NCBI RefSeq assembly: GCF_018130385.1
Contig: NZ_JAFCLU010000007.1
Coordinates: forward strand, 124,001-188,000
Direction of reading: 5' to 3'
DNA: 64,000 nt
Source: Bradyrhizobium sp. AUGA SZCCT0283
Lineage (GTDB): Bacteria; Pseudomonadota; Alphaproteobacteria; Rhizobiales; Xanthobacteraceae
In this document: one piece after another, positions 1 to 8,811 of the stretch
Layout of the letters: each line of letters opens with the position of its first letter
Numbering within the stretch: position 1 is the stretch's first letter
Notes under the pieces: generated by a model
What the model saw: only the letters and a program-made list of their open reading frames with translations
Told to the model about the DNA's origin: nothing
The model's database searches: none
Made by a program: the position numbers and the translations under genes

Positions 1-323
1 TCATGGTGATTTCGGCGGTGTGCGCCGGCATCGGCGGCATGCTCGGGGTGGCGCATTTCGGCAGCGCGCAACAGAACGAGTTCGACACCTACCTGCTCGA
101 TTCCATCGCCGCCGTCGTGGTCGGCGGCACCAGTCTCTTTGGCGGCCGCGGCGGCATCGGCAACACCATCGTCGGCCTGTTCGTGCTCGGCGTCCTCAAC
201 AACGGGCTCGATCACGTCAACATCGACAGTTTTTTGAAAATTCTGATCCGCGGCCTGATCCTGCTGGCGGCGCTCGTAATCAACGTCTATGCGCAGAAAT
301 TACGGGAACGGGCGGTGGAATAA
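1..323 (+). CDS. Sugar ABC transporter permease, C-terminal fragment (RbsC-like)
   Basis: This is the last ~106 residues of an inner-membrane permease of the branched-chain/ribose type (BPD_transp_2 family), which moves a sugar across the membrane using energy from a partner ATPase. The gene is cut by the left edge of the window; the ATG at position 3 is an internal Met rather than a start. Visible features are two or three hydrophobic helices and the glycine-rich stretch GGTSLFGGRGGIGNT, typical of RbsC/XylH-type permeases, followed by a short basic tail. The substrate cannot be told from this fragment; the binding protein and ATPase would lie to the left. The nearby methylthioribose kinase hints at, but does not show, a ribose-like substrate. 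Confidence 0.8.
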   Translation, partial: MVISAVCAGIGGMLGVAHFGSAQQNEFDTYLLDSIAAVVVGGTSLFGGRGGIGNTIVGLFVLGVLNNGLDHVNIDSFLKILIRGLILLAALVINVYAQKLRERAVE

Positions 324-397
324 GGAATGGAACTGATAAGGACATCCGCTCGTTAGTGCGTGTACCTTGCAAATGGCTTTGCTTAGGAGATCAGAGG

Positions 398-796
398 ATG
401 ATTTCACGCTCATTCGTCGGTCTAATGCTAGTTACTGCTGTGGCATTTTCCGGTCCCGCCTTGGCAAAGGACCGCGCCAACCCGGTCAAGATGTTCGACT
501 CCGACAATGATGGTACCCTCGATCTGGCCGAGGTGAAGAAGGCCGCATCCGCCATGTTTGCCAAACTAGACCCGGATCGGGATGGCACGCTCGACGCGCG
601 TGAGTTGCGCGGCAGGTTGAGTGCCAAGGAGTTGGCTGCAGCCGATCCTGACCATGACGGCACGCTGACGCTGGACGAATATCTTACTGTCGTCGAGCAG
701 CGCTTCAACGCAGCCAATCCGGACAAGGATGGGACGTTGGACGCCAAGGAATTGAGATCGCCCGCCGGGCGGGCTCTGCTGCGGCTACTGAAATAG
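398..796 (+). CDS. Secreted EF-hand protein with four calcium-binding loops
   Basis: A 132-residue protein with a Sec signal peptide (roughly residues 1-24, cleavage after ...GPALA). The mature part has four EF-hand loops, each with a D/N-x-D-x-D-G core: DSDNDGTLDLAE, DPDRDGTLDARE, DPDHDGTLTLDE and NPDKDGTLDAKE. The family binds calcium, and here it would do so in the periplasm or outside the cell; the role is unknown. I chose the ATG at 398 because it has an AGGAG-type ribosome binding site just upstream and gives a clean signal peptide; an upstream in-frame extension reads through unrelated sequence. It stands alone between the permease and the convergent mtnK. Confidence 0.8.
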   Translation: MISRSFVGLMLVTAVAFSGPALAKDRANPVKMFDSDNDGTLDLAEVKKAASAMFAKLDPDRDGTLDARELRGRLSAKELAAADPDHDGTLTLDEYLTVVEQRFNAANPDKDGTLDAKELRSPAGRALLRLLK

Positions 797-840
797 CGCT
801 AACCAGACCTGCGAGTAAAATCCCTCATCAGCGGGAGCTC

Positions 841-2151
841 TCATTTGGCAAAATCCGGCTGCCAGTCGCGCACCTCCCGCGCCGCTTTCGTCACGGCGCC
901 GATCGTGAGGAATGAAGACGTTTCCACCATCATCGCACGCGCGAGCCGCAGGCTCCGCGCCTCGCAAATGGCCCGCTGCTTTGGATCCTCGATCAGTTCG
1001 AAATCGGCATTGTGCGCCAGGCCTAGAATGCGGCGGATGATTTTTGCGGCCGAAAATCCCACGCTGTCGCCGAACAGCCGCGCCATATAGGCCTGCCGCT
1101 CGGCCTCCAGGCGCGCCGCACCGGCCGGGCCGGGGAACAGCGTCAGGGGGTAGGCGTCGCCGTGGGCTTCCGTCCGCCAGAGCTCGAGGAATTCATGGGC
1201 GAACTCCGTCCAGACGTCTTCGATCGTTTCCAGCAGCCAGACCTCGAACAGCCGCCCTTCGCCCGGCGCGCGTTCGTGGCCGGCGGAGGCCAGATAGCTC
1301 ATCAGGAGATTGCCGATGACCGCGCCGAGATCGAACCCCATCGGTCCGTAAAACGCGAACTCGGGATCGATCACGACAGTCGAGCCTTCCGTCACCATGA
1401 TCGAGCCGGTGTGGAGGTCGCCGTGGATCAGCGCTTCCGGTGCGTTCAGGAATTTCAGTTTCAGCCGCGAGATCGCGACGTGCAGGTCGAGATCCTCGCG
1501 GAAGCCGGCCGCAGCCGCGTCGAGCCAGGGCTGCGTCCAGCGGTTCTGCTCGGCCTCACGGTAGGGATCGGTGAAGATCAGGTCCTCGGTGATCTTGCAC
1601 AGCGCGTGGTTACCGGCGAACGCGGCAATCCCCTCCTTCTTCTTGGCTGCGGGAAGCGCGAGGTCGGAAGAGAAAAATAGCGTGCGCGCCAGAAAGGTTG
1701 CGATGTCCCCGACAAACCGCGGATAGAGCGTGCCGGCAATCAGCCCCTTGCGCATGATGATATGAGGCTCGATCAACTCCATGACGACGAGCGCGAGCCC
1801 CTCGTTGTGGTGCAGCACGGCCGGCACCAGCCCGGCCGCCAGCCGCGCCTGATGCGTGAGCGCCAGATATTCGTAATGCGAGCGCGACAGCGGCAACGGC
1901 CAGCTTTCGCCGACGAGGCGCACATAGGGCAGCGCCTGCTTGACGGCGATGCCGCCCGCGACGCCTTTGACGATGAACACGAGATTGAGGTTGCCGTCGC
2001 CGACCTCGCTGATCGTCCAGGCTTCGGGGGCGCCGCCAAGCCGGCCCGCGACCGCCGGGAGCCCTGCGAGGTAATCCCGCAGGTCAGCTTCATGGAGAAT
2101 TCGGTATTCGTCCTGCCGGAGATCAGCCAATGATCGCTGCTGTGAACTCAT
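841..2151 (-). CDS. mtnK: S-methyl-5-thioribose kinase
   Basis: A 436-residue cytoplasmic kinase of the aminoglycoside-phosphotransferase/choline-kinase fold. It phosphorylates 5-methylthioribose with ATP to the 1-phosphate, a step of the methionine salvage pathway. Visible motifs are the glycine-rich nucleotide loop GDGNLN at about residues 51-56, the catalytic loop HGDLHTGS at 243-250 (Asp as base) and the metal-binding DPEFAFYG at 262-269, all in the form usual for MtnK. The length is normal for the family. No other salvage gene (for example mtnA) is visible in the window. A broader kinase-like assignment is possible but the motif set favours MtnK. Confidence 0.88.
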   Translation of the reverse strand: MSSQQRSLADLRQDEYRILHEADLRDYLAGLPAVAGRLGGAPEAWTISEVGDGNLNLVFIVKGVAGGIAVKQALPYVRLVGESWPLPLSRSHYEYLALTHQARLAAGLVPAVLHHNEGLALVVMELIEPHIIMRKGLIAGTLYPRFVGDIATFLARTLFFSSDLALPAAKKKEGIAAFAGNHALCKITEDLIFTDPYREAEQNRWTQPWLDAAAAGFREDLDLHVAISRLKLKFLNAPEALIHGDLHTGSIMVTEGSTVVIDPEFAFYGPMGFDLGAVIGNLLMSYLASAGHERAPGEGRLFEVWLLETIEDVWTEFAHEFLELWRTEAHGDAYPLTLFPGPAGAARLEAERQAYMARLFGDSVGFSAAKIIRRILGLAHNADFELIEDPKQRAICEARSLRLARAMMVETSSFLTIGAVTKAAREVRDWQPDFAK

Positions 2152-2187
2152 CGCAATCTGCCCCCCATGCCGGTATGGGAGGCGCCG

Positions 2188-2535
2188 CTACTCCCGTTCC
2201 AGGAAATTCGATCCGATATTGGCCTTTTTCTTGACCGGATCATAATCGCAAAACACGCTGTCGGCGACCAGCGTGTAGCTCGGCAGGATCGTATCCTTGT
2301 CGAGCTTGACCGAACTCACGCCGATCACGGCGGTCTGCTTGCCGCCGGTCCATTTGAACGGGGTGGTGCTCTGCGCTCTCTCGCAGGCGGCCACCGCTTC
2401 GGCGAAGACCGAGCCCTCGACAAAGGCCTTTACTGTCCGAAGCTGCCCCAGTGTCTTCCAGTTCATATAGAACGATCCCGCAAGGCCGGCCGCGAGCAGG
2501 ACCACGAGCGCGATCAGGATGCGTTGAACGGTCAT
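2188..2535 (-). CDS. Small membrane-anchored protein of unknown function
   Basis: A 115-residue protein with one N-terminal hydrophobic segment (about residues 5-24), either an uncleaved anchor or a signal sequence, then a hydrophilic domain with two cysteines (in VAACERAQ and FCDYD). I do not recognise a family. It is the last gene of the minus-strand train that begins with nuoA and starts 25 bases after the DUF1467 gene, so it is probably co-transcribed. Good codon usage and conserved-looking operon position support it as a real gene. Confidence 0.65.
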   Translation of the reverse strand: MTVQRILIALVVLLAAGLAGSFYMNWKTLGQLRTVKAFVEGSVFAEAVAACERAQSTTPFKWTGGKQTAVIGVSSVKLDKDTILPSYTLVADSVFCDYDPVKKKANIGSNFLERE

Positions 2536-2560
2536 TTCTCTCCCCCGCCAGATCGAAACC

Positions 2561-2836
2561 TTAAAACGGCAGCCCCATCAGCTTCGACAGCCGCTCGATG
2601 TTCAGATAGCCCTGATAATACGCCCACATGCCGATGCCGAAGATCACGCCCGAGATCAGCGTGGTCCAGAGCAGCTTGTAGCCCATCCGCGCCATGACCG
2701 GCGCACCGGGATCGGTGCCGGGAGCGCCCTCGCCGTCCTCGTGCTGGCTGCGGACACCGAACGGCAACGTCGTGAACAGCACGACCCACCAGAGCACGAA
2801 GTAGATCGCAAGCGCGGTGGAGACGCTATAGGCCAT
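2561..2836 (-). CDS. DUF1467 family membrane protein
   Basis: A 91-residue inner-membrane protein with two predicted helices (around residues 8-24 and 57-75) separated by an acidic, Gly/Pro-rich loop. The pattern YFVLWWVVLFTTLPFGVRSQ followed by a variable loop and a second helix matches DUF1467, a small alphaproteobacterial family of unknown function that is commonly encoded next to methylmalonyl-CoA epimerase. It begins 6 bases after the stop of that gene, so the two are likely translated from one message. The function is unknown. Confidence 0.8.
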   Translation of the reverse strand: MAYSVSTALAIYFVLWWVVLFTTLPFGVRSQHEDGEGAPGTDPGAPVMARMGYKLLWTTLISGVIFGIGMWAYYQGYLNIERLSKLMGLPF

Positions 2837-2842
2837 CAGGGT

Positions 2843-3247
2843 TCACGCCTGTTCGATTTCGACGAGGGCGCCGGAAAAATCCTTCGGGTGGAAAAACAGC
2901 ACCGGCTTGCCGTGCGCGCCGATCTTGGGCACGCCGTCGCCAAGCACGCGCGCGCCCTCGCTGATCAGCTTGTCGCGCGCGGCGATGATGTCGGGCACGT
3001 CGTAGCAGATGTGATGGATGCCGCCGTCGGCATTGCGCTCGACGAATTTGGCGATCGGCGAGGCCTCGCCGAGCGGCTGGATGAACTCAATTTTGGTGTT
3101 GGGCAGCGTGACGAACACGGTGATGACGCCATGCTCCGGCAGCGGCACCGCGCCGGAAATTTCAGCGCCGAACGCGCCGCCATAGATTTTTGCGGCCTTT
3201 TCCGCGTCCTTGACCGCGATCGCAACGTGATTCAGCCGGCCCAGCAT
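2843..3247 (-). CDS. mce: Methylmalonyl-CoA epimerase
   Basis: A 134-residue protein of the vicinal oxygen chelate (glyoxalase/dioxygenase) fold. It interconverts the (S) and (R) forms of methylmalonyl-CoA in propionyl-CoA breakdown. The sequence starts MLGRLNHVAIAV, with the metal-ligand His in LNHVAIAV, has the central HHICYDVPD with further His ligands, and ends ALVEIEQA with the C-terminal Glu. The length is typical. It lies 65 bases downstream of the RNase J gene in the nuo-birA-rnj-mce train seen in many Rhizobiales. An unrelated glyoxalase is possible but less likely. Confidence 0.87.
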   Translation of the reverse strand: MLGRLNHVAIAVKDAEKAAKIYGGAFGAEISGAVPLPEHGVITVFVTLPNTKIEFIQPLGEASPIAKFVERNADGGIHHICYDVPDIIAARDKLISEGARVLGDGVPKIGAHGKPVLFFHPKDFSGALVEIEQA

Positions 3248-3312
3248 AACTCAACTCCCTGCTTCCTGCGTTTCCCCGGCACGTCCGCTCGGTTTCGAAA
3301 ACGCTTTCTACC

Positions 3313-4983
3313 TCAAACCGTCAGAACATGAACGAGGCAAATCGGCTTCTTGCCCCAGTGCTCGTTGATGACGGCCCGCACCGCGCGGCGCACCGATTCC
3401 GCCGTCGCGTCCGCATCGCGCCGCCGCGCCCGCGGCAGGTTTTCCACCGTCGAAACCACCGTATCGAACACGATTTCGTCGATCACCTCGCCGGCCGCAT
3501 TCTTCTCGGGGATGCCGACGAGATCAACCTCGGGATCATCAGCCAGTTCGCCCTTATCGGTCATGGCGAACGCCACAAAGGCACAGCCGGCAAATCCCAT
3601 CCGGCGCCGCTCGACCACGGCGCGAGACTTGGAATCCTCCAGGATATTGCCGTCCTTGTAGAGCCGCCCCGACGGCAATTCGTCGATGATGGCGGGATCG
3701 CCAGGTCCGAGCTTGACGAGATCGCCGTTGCGGCAGGTCAGCACCTTGGGCACGCCGGCGGTGCGCGCCAGCTTGGCGTGCTCGGCCAGATGCAGCGCCT
3801 CGCCATGGACGGGGATCAGTATCTGCGGGCGTACCCATGAGATCATGTCGCGCAACTCGTCGCGGCGCGGATGGCCGGAGACGTGGACGAGATCGGTGCG
3901 GTCGGTGATGACTTCGATGCCCTGGCTGACCAGGCCATTGATGATGGCGCCGACCGCCTTCTCGTTGCCGGGGATGGTGCGCGAGGAAAAGATCACGCTG
4001 TCGCCCTTGTTCAGCGTCACCTGCGGATGGTCGTTATTGGCGATCCTGGCGAGCGCCGCCCGCGCCTCGCCCTGGCTGCCGGTGCACAACGCCAGCACCT
4101 TGTCCGGCGGGAAATGCCCATAATAATCGGCGCCGCGGAAATTCTGCACGCCGTCGAGATAGCCGGTCTCGCGGGCGACCTGCACCACGCGCTCCATGGC
4201 GCGGCCGACCACCACCACCTCGCGATCGGCGGCTTTGGCGGCATCCGCCACCGCTTTCACGCGCGCGACATTGGAGGCAAAGGTGGTGACGGCGACCCGG
4301 CCCTTGGCCGCCTTCACCAGCTTGGCGATGGTGGCGGCAACCTCGGTTTCCGAGGGCGAGCGCCCCTCCCGCACCGCGTTGGTGGAATCCCCGACCAGCG
4401 CCAGCACGCCGGCATCGCCGAGTTCGCGCAGCCGCCGCTCGTCGGTCGGAAGCCCGATGATCGGCGTCGGGTCGATCTTCCAGTCGCCGGTGTGCAGGAC
4501 GGTGCCGACCGCGGTGTGGATGGCGAGTGCATGCGATTCCGGAATCGAATGGGCGACCGGGATGAACTCGACGGTGAACGGCCCGAGATCGACGCGGCCG
4601 CCCGATGGCACCACCGTCACCGGTATCTTCGGCGGATTGCGCTCGGAGGCGCACTTGGCCTCGAACAGCGCCGCGCTGAATTGGGTCGCGTAGATCTTGC
4701 ATTGCAGCTTCGGCCAGAGGTCGATGATGGCGCCGAAATGATCCTCATGGGCATGCGTCAGCACCAGCCCCATCAAATTCTTGCGCTCCTTCTCCAGGAA
4801 GCGGATGTCGGGCATGATCAGGTCGATCCCCGGCAAATGCTCCTCATCGCCGAAGGAGACGCCGAGATCGACCGCGAGCCAGGAGCGCTGGTTGCGGTTG
4901 CCGAGCCCGTAGATCGACAGGTTCATGCCGATCTCGCCGACGCCGCCGAGGGGCGCAAAGGTCAGTTCATCCGGCCGTGCCAT
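3313..4983 (-). CDS. rnj: Ribonuclease J
   Basis: A 556-residue metallo-beta-lactamase/beta-CASP ribonuclease that degrades and matures RNA from the 5' end and by internal cleavage. The zinc motif HAHEDH is at about residues 77-82. The beta-CASP domain follows (SRTIPGNEKAVG, then the HVSGHP motif), with a C-terminal domain after about residue 450. The open frame extends farther upstream into birA, but the start at 4983 is preferred: MARPDELTFAPLGGVGEIGMN is the canonical N-terminus, and its ATG overlaps the birA stop by one base (TGATG). Alphaproteobacteria commonly use RNase J together with RNase E. Confidence 0.93.
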   Translation of the reverse strand: MARPDELTFAPLGGVGEIGMNLSIYGLGNRNQRSWLAVDLGVSFGDEEHLPGIDLIMPDIRFLEKERKNLMGLVLTHAHEDHFGAIIDLWPKLQCKIYATQFSAALFEAKCASERNPPKIPVTVVPSGGRVDLGPFTVEFIPVAHSIPESHALAIHTAVGTVLHTGDWKIDPTPIIGLPTDERRLRELGDAGVLALVGDSTNAVREGRSPSETEVAATIAKLVKAAKGRVAVTTFASNVARVKAVADAAKAADREVVVVGRAMERVVQVARETGYLDGVQNFRGADYYGHFPPDKVLALCTGSQGEARAALARIANNDHPQVTLNKGDSVIFSSRTIPGNEKAVGAIINGLVSQGIEVITDRTDLVHVSGHPRRDELRDMISWVRPQILIPVHGEALHLAEHAKLARTAGVPKVLTCRNGDLVKLGPGDPAIIDELPSGRLYKDGNILEDSKSRAVVERRRMGFAGCAFVAFAMTDKGELADDPEVDLVGIPEKNAAGEVIDEIVFDTVVSTVENLPRARRRDADATAESVRRAVRAVINEHWGKKPICLVHVLTV

Positions 4984-5795
4984 CAGGCCGCTCCCACTGA
5001 CGCCGCAGCGCCGAAATAGACCTCGCCCGCGGCGATCGGAATACGCTTGCCCTCGGCCGTGCGGACGATCAGGCAGCCGGTCTCGTCGATAGTATCGAAC
5101 GTGCCTTCGACGGTCACGGTTCCAGTCTGAATCGCGACCCGCTCGCCAAGGCCGAACGCGCGCTCCAGCCACAGTTTTCGGATGCCGGCAAAACCGCAGC
5201 CATTGTCCCAGATGCCGCGGAATTCGACCCAGGCCTCCGACAACGCGGTGAACACTTCCTCCGCGCCGACGGTGACGCCGAGCGCGGCCAGCGAGGTCGC
5301 CGGCGTTGGCGTGCCCTCAGGGGCCGCGACGACGTTGGTGCCGATGCCGACCACCACGGCCAGGCGATTGCCGGCCACGGCCTCGGCCTCCAGCAGGATG
5401 CCCGCGAGCTTCTGCCCGTTCGCCATGACGTCGTTCGGCCATTTCAGTGTGTATTTCAGCGGCTCCGCGCCGGCCCGCCGCAAATTGGCTTCGATGCTGA
5501 GCCTTTGCAGCGCGCTTTCAAGCGACAGCCCCGCGGCAAAGCCCAGCGTGGCCGCGACACCGGGAGAGACGTCGATGACTTCGAGAATGCTGCTGGCAAG
5601 GTTGCCGCGCGGCGCGATCCAGGCGCGCTGCCGGCGGCCCCGGCCCGCCGTCTGCTCCGTTGTCACGAACCACATCGGGCCGCGCTCGCCATCGCGGGCG
5701 CGGGACATGGCTTCGGCGTTGGTCGAACCGATCCGGTCGAAGGCGGCGAGACCGTAGCCCGCCGATATGGCCTTGGGACCGAGCGCGAAAGTCAT
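4983..5795 (-). CDS. birA: Biotin--[acetyl-CoA-carboxylase] ligase (monofunctional)
   Basis: A 270-residue enzyme that activates biotin with ATP and attaches it to the carboxyl carrier protein of carboxylases. The biotin/ATP loop GRGRRQRAW is at about residues 51-59 and the KWPND catalytic segment at 118-122, followed by the small C-terminal domain. There is no N-terminal winged-helix domain, so unlike the E. coli protein it should not be a repressor of biotin genes. It starts 2 bases after the nuoN stop and ends in a one-base overlap with the RNase J gene, so it is probably translated from the nuo transcript. Confidence 0.92.
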   Translation of the reverse strand: MTFALGPKAISAGYGLAAFDRIGSTNAEAMSRARDGERGPMWFVTTEQTAGRGRRQRAWIAPRGNLASSILEVIDVSPGVAATLGFAAGLSLESALQRLSIEANLRRAGAEPLKYTLKWPNDVMANGQKLAGILLEAEAVAGNRLAVVVGIGTNVVAAPEGTPTPATSLAALGVTVGAEEVFTALSEAWVEFRGIWDNGCGFAGIRKLWLERAFGLGERVAIQTGTVTVEGTFDTIDETGCLIVRTAEGKRIPIAAGEVYFGAAASVGAA

Positions 5796-5796
5796 C

Positions 5797-7233
5797 CTAG
5801 AACAATGACTTCGCCGCAGCCGTGGCGACGCTCACCAGCGGCCCCGGGTAGACAAAGAAGAAGATGTTGAAGATGCCCGCGACCGCCAGCACCGTGCGCA
5901 GTTCGATCCGCATCGGCTCGATCTCGCCGGCCGGCTCGTCGAAATACATCACCTTGATGATGGTCAGATAGTAGAACGCGCCCACGACGCTGGTCAGCAC
6001 GCCGATCACGGCGAGCGTGAACAGGCCCGCTTTGATCGCGGCCACGAAGACGTACCATTTGGCGAAGAAGCCCGCGAGCGGCGGAATGCCGGCCAGCGAG
6101 AACAGCAGCATGGCGAAGAAGAAGGCCAGCAGCGGGTTGGTGCGCGACAGGCCTGCGAAATCGCTGATCTGCTCCATCGGCTGGCCGTCGCGCTTCATGG
6201 AAAGGATGACCGCGAAGGTGCCGAGCGTCATCGCGACATAGATCGCAATATAGACCAGCACGCCCTGCGCGCCCTCCACCGTGCCGGAGGCAAGCCCGAC
6301 CAGCGCAAAGCCCATATGGCCGATCGAGGAATAGGCCATCAGGCGCTTGATGTTCTTCTGCCCGATGGCGGCGAACGAGCCCAGCGCCATCGAGGCGATC
6401 GCGACGAACACGAGAATCTGCTGCCATTGCGGGATGATGCCGGGGAAAGCCGTCAGCGTCACGCGGGTGAACACGGCGAGCGCCGCGACCTTCGGCGCGG
6501 AGGCAAAGAACGCCGTGACCGGCGTCGGTGCACCTTCATAAACGTCGGGCGTCCACATATGGAACGGGACGGCCGATACCTTGAAGCAGAGCCCGGCCAG
6601 CAGGAATACCAGGCCAAACACGATGCCGACGCTACCGGTCTTCACCGCCGCCGCGATGCCGGCGAAATCGACCGTGCCGGTGAAGCCATAGATCAGCGAG
6701 GCGCCGTACAGCAACATGCCGGAGGACAGCGCACCGAGCACAAAGTACTTCAGGCCGGCCTCGGTGGACTTGGCGTTGTCGCGGTTAGAGGCGGCGACCA
6801 CGTAGAGCGCGAGGCTCATCAGCTCAAGCCCGAGATAGAGCATGATCAAGTCGGCGGCCGAGATCAGCACCATCATGCCAAGGGTGGAGAGCAGCACCAG
6901 GATCGAATATTCGAAAATGCGCCGCGACGGGTCGGACAAGAACTCCGTCGACAGGATCAGCGTCACCGCCGAGCCGATGATCGCAAGAATCTTCAGGAAG
7001 CGGGCGAAGTCGTCGACGATGAAGCTGCCGCCGAAGGTCGTGAGCTTGCCGGCCGGCAGCATCAGCTCCAGCGCGCCGGTGACGACCAGCAGCACCACCG
7101 CAAGGGTGGTAACCGGCCTGGTCGTCCCCTCGCCGCGATAGGCGCCCAGCATCAGCAGCCCCATGGCGCCGACGGCCAGCACCAGCTCCGGCAGCACCGG
7201 CAGCAACTGATAACCTGCACTTGAGAAGCTCAT
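5797..7233 (-). CDS. nuoN: NADH-quinone oxidoreductase subunit N
   Basis: A 478-residue membrane subunit of complex I and one of the three antiporter-like subunits of the proton-pumping arm. It has about 14 hydrophobic helices, with the conserved lysine-bearing segments (for example around [20 protein letters not shown] and [15 protein letters not shown]) shared by NuoL, NuoM and NuoN. It is the last nuo gene of the operon and is followed two bases later by birA. The 66-base gap to nuoM contains a palindromic repeat. Confidence 0.96.
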   Translation of the reverse strand: MSFSSAGYQLLPVLPELVLAVGAMGLLMLGAYRGEGTTRPVTTLAVVLLVVTGALELMLPAGKLTTFGGSFIVDDFARFLKILAIIGSAVTLILSTEFLSDPSRRIFEYSILVLLSTLGMMVLISAADLIMLYLGLELMSLALYVVAASNRDNAKSTEAGLKYFVLGALSSGMLLYGASLIYGFTGTVDFAGIAAAVKTGSVGIVFGLVFLLAGLCFKVSAVPFHMWTPDVYEGAPTPVTAFFASAPKVAALAVFTRVTLTAFPGIIPQWQQILVFVAIASMALGSFAAIGQKNIKRLMAYSSIGHMGFALVGLASGTVEGAQGVLVYIAIYVAMTLGTFAVILSMKRDGQPMEQISDFAGLSRTNPLLAFFFAMLLFSLAGIPPLAGFFAKWYVFVAAIKAGLFTLAVIGVLTSVVGAFYYLTIIKVMYFDEPAGEIEPMRIELRTVLAVAGIFNIFFFVYPGPLVSVATAAAKSLF

Positions 7234-7251
7234 GGCGGACTTATCCTTGAC

Positions 7252-7295
7252 GCGTTTTCTTCATGCGAACCGGTTCCCACTTCGCTTGAAAACGC
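7252..7295. repeat. Nested palindromic element between nuoM and nuoN
   Basis: A 44-base inverted repeat with outer arms GCGTTTTC (7252-7259) and GAAAACGC (7288-7295) and inner arms GCGAA (7265-7269) and TTCGC (7281-7285) around CCGGTTCCCAC. It resembles the short dispersed palindromes (RIME-like) of Rhizobiales. A degenerate relative lies upstream of the HU gene near 26354. In the nuo message it would fold into a hairpin in the intercistronic gap and might affect mRNA stability; that role is inference. Confidence 0.6.
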
Positions 7296-7299
7296 TACC

Positions 7300-8811
7300 T
7301 TACTGGACGACCAGCGCGGCTGCCTTCACGGCAGTCACGGCGGCATTGTAATTGTTGACGAGTTGCTGAACCGAGGCCGCCGACATGTCGAGCACCGGCT
7401 TCGGATAGACGCCGAACAGGATGGTCAGCGCGACCAGCGGGAACAGCGTCAGGCTCTCGCGGAAGGTCAGGTCCTTGATGCTGGCCAGCGACGGTTTCGT
7501 CAGCGCGCCGAACACCACCTTTCGATAGAGCCACAGCGCGTAAGCAGCCGACAGGATCACGCCGAGCGTGGCAAAGGTCGCGGTCGGGATCGAAACCTTG
7601 AAGGTGCCGAGCAGCGTCATGAATTCGCCGACGAAGCCGCTAGTGCCGGGCAACCCGACATTGGCCATGGTGAACACCATGAACACCAGCGCATAGAGCG
7701 GCATCCGGTTGACGAGGCCGCCATAGGCCACGATCTCGCGGGTATGCATGCGGTCGTAGACGATGCCGACGCACAGGAACAGCGCGCCAGAGACGATGCC
7801 GTGCGACACCATCTGGAACACGCCGCCGGCCACGCCCTGCGTGGTGCCGGCGAAGATGCCCATGGTGACGAAGCCCATATGGGCCACCGAGGAATAGGCG
7901 ATCAGCTTCTTGATGTCTTCCTGCATCAAGGCCACCAGCGAGGTGTAGACGATGGCGATCACCGACAGCGAGAAGATGATCCAGGCGAAATCATGCGACG
8001 CCAGGGGGAACATCGGCAGCGAGAAGCGCAGGAAGCCATAGCCGCCCATTTTCAGAAGGATCGCGGCCAGAATCACCGAGCCTGCCGTCGGCGCCTCGAC
8101 ATGCGCATCGGGAAGCCAGGTGTGCACCGGCCACATCGGCATCTTCACCGCAAAGGAGGCAAAGAACGCCAGCCACGCCCAGGTCTGCAACGAGCGCGGC
8201 ACCGCGGTGTGCATCAGCGTCGGGATGTCGGTGGTGCCGGCATTCCAGTACAGCGCCATGATGGCGAGCAGCATCAAGACCGAGCCGAGCAGCGTGTAGA
8301 GGAAGAACTTGAACGACGCGTAGACCCGGCGCGGACCGCCCCAGACGCCGATGATCAGGAACATCGGGATCAGGCCGCCCTCAAAGAACAGGTAGAACAG
8401 CACGAGGTCGAGCGCGCAGAAGGTGCCGACCATCAGCGTTTCCAGCAGCAGGAACGCCATCATGTATTCGCGCACGCGATTGGTGACGGATTTCCAGCTC
8501 GCGATGATGCAGAACGGCATCAAGGCGGTGGTCAGGATCACGAACGGCAGCGAAATGCCGTCGACGCCCATGTGATAGGTGATGCCGCTGGCGAGCCAGT
8601 TCGCCTTTTCGATGAACTGAAAGTCCGGATTGGCGGCGTCGAAGCGCCAGACCAGGATCAGCGACACCGCAAAGGTGACCAGCGTGGTCCACATCGCGAT
8701 CCAGCGCGCATTGCGCCGCGCCGCCTCGTCGTCGCCGCGGGTGAGATAGATCGCCAACGCGCCGATCACCGGCAGGAAGGTGACGACCGAAAGGATGGGC
8801 CAGGTTGTCAT
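7300..8811 (-). CDS. nuoM: NADH-quinone oxidoreductase subunit M
   Basis: A 503-residue antiporter-like membrane subunit of complex I with about 14 helices. Family signatures include the [16 protein letters not shown] region, the [18 protein letters not shown] segment and the [17 protein letters not shown] loop with conserved Lys. I set the start at 8811 ([14 protein letters not shown]): the longer frame upstream runs antisense-like into nuoL, while this ATG overlaps the nuoL stop by one base (TAATG), indicating translational coupling. Confidence 0.95.
   Translation of the reverse strand: MTTWPILSVVTFLPVIGALAIYLTRGDDEAARRNARWIAMWTTLVTFAVSLILVWRFDAANPDFQFIEKANWLASGITYHMGVDGISLPFVILTTALMPFCIIASWKSVTNRVREYMMAFLLLETLMVGTFCALDLVLFYLFFEGGLIPMFLIIGVWGGPRRVYASFKFFLYTLLGSVLMLLAIMALYWNAGTTDIPTLMHTAVPRSLQTWAWLAFFASFAVKMPMWPVHTWLPDAHVEAPTAGSVILAAILLKMGGYGFLRFSLPMFPLASHDFAWIIFSLSVIAIVYTSLVALMQEDIKKLIAYSSVAHMGFVTMGIFAGTTQGVAGGVFQMVSHGIVSGALFLCVGIVYDRMHTREIVAYGGLVNRMPLYALVFMVFTMANVGLPGTSGFVGEFMTLLGTFKVSIPTATFATLGVILSAAYALWLYRKVVFGALTKPSLASIKDLTFRESLTLFPLVALTILFGVYPKPVLDMSAASVQQLVNNYNAAVTAVKAAALVVQ

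Noticed and set aside
6316..7224. A long plus-strand frame opposite nuoN
   Set aside because: It is antisense to the clear membrane subunit and gives only His/Arg/Gln-rich sequence.
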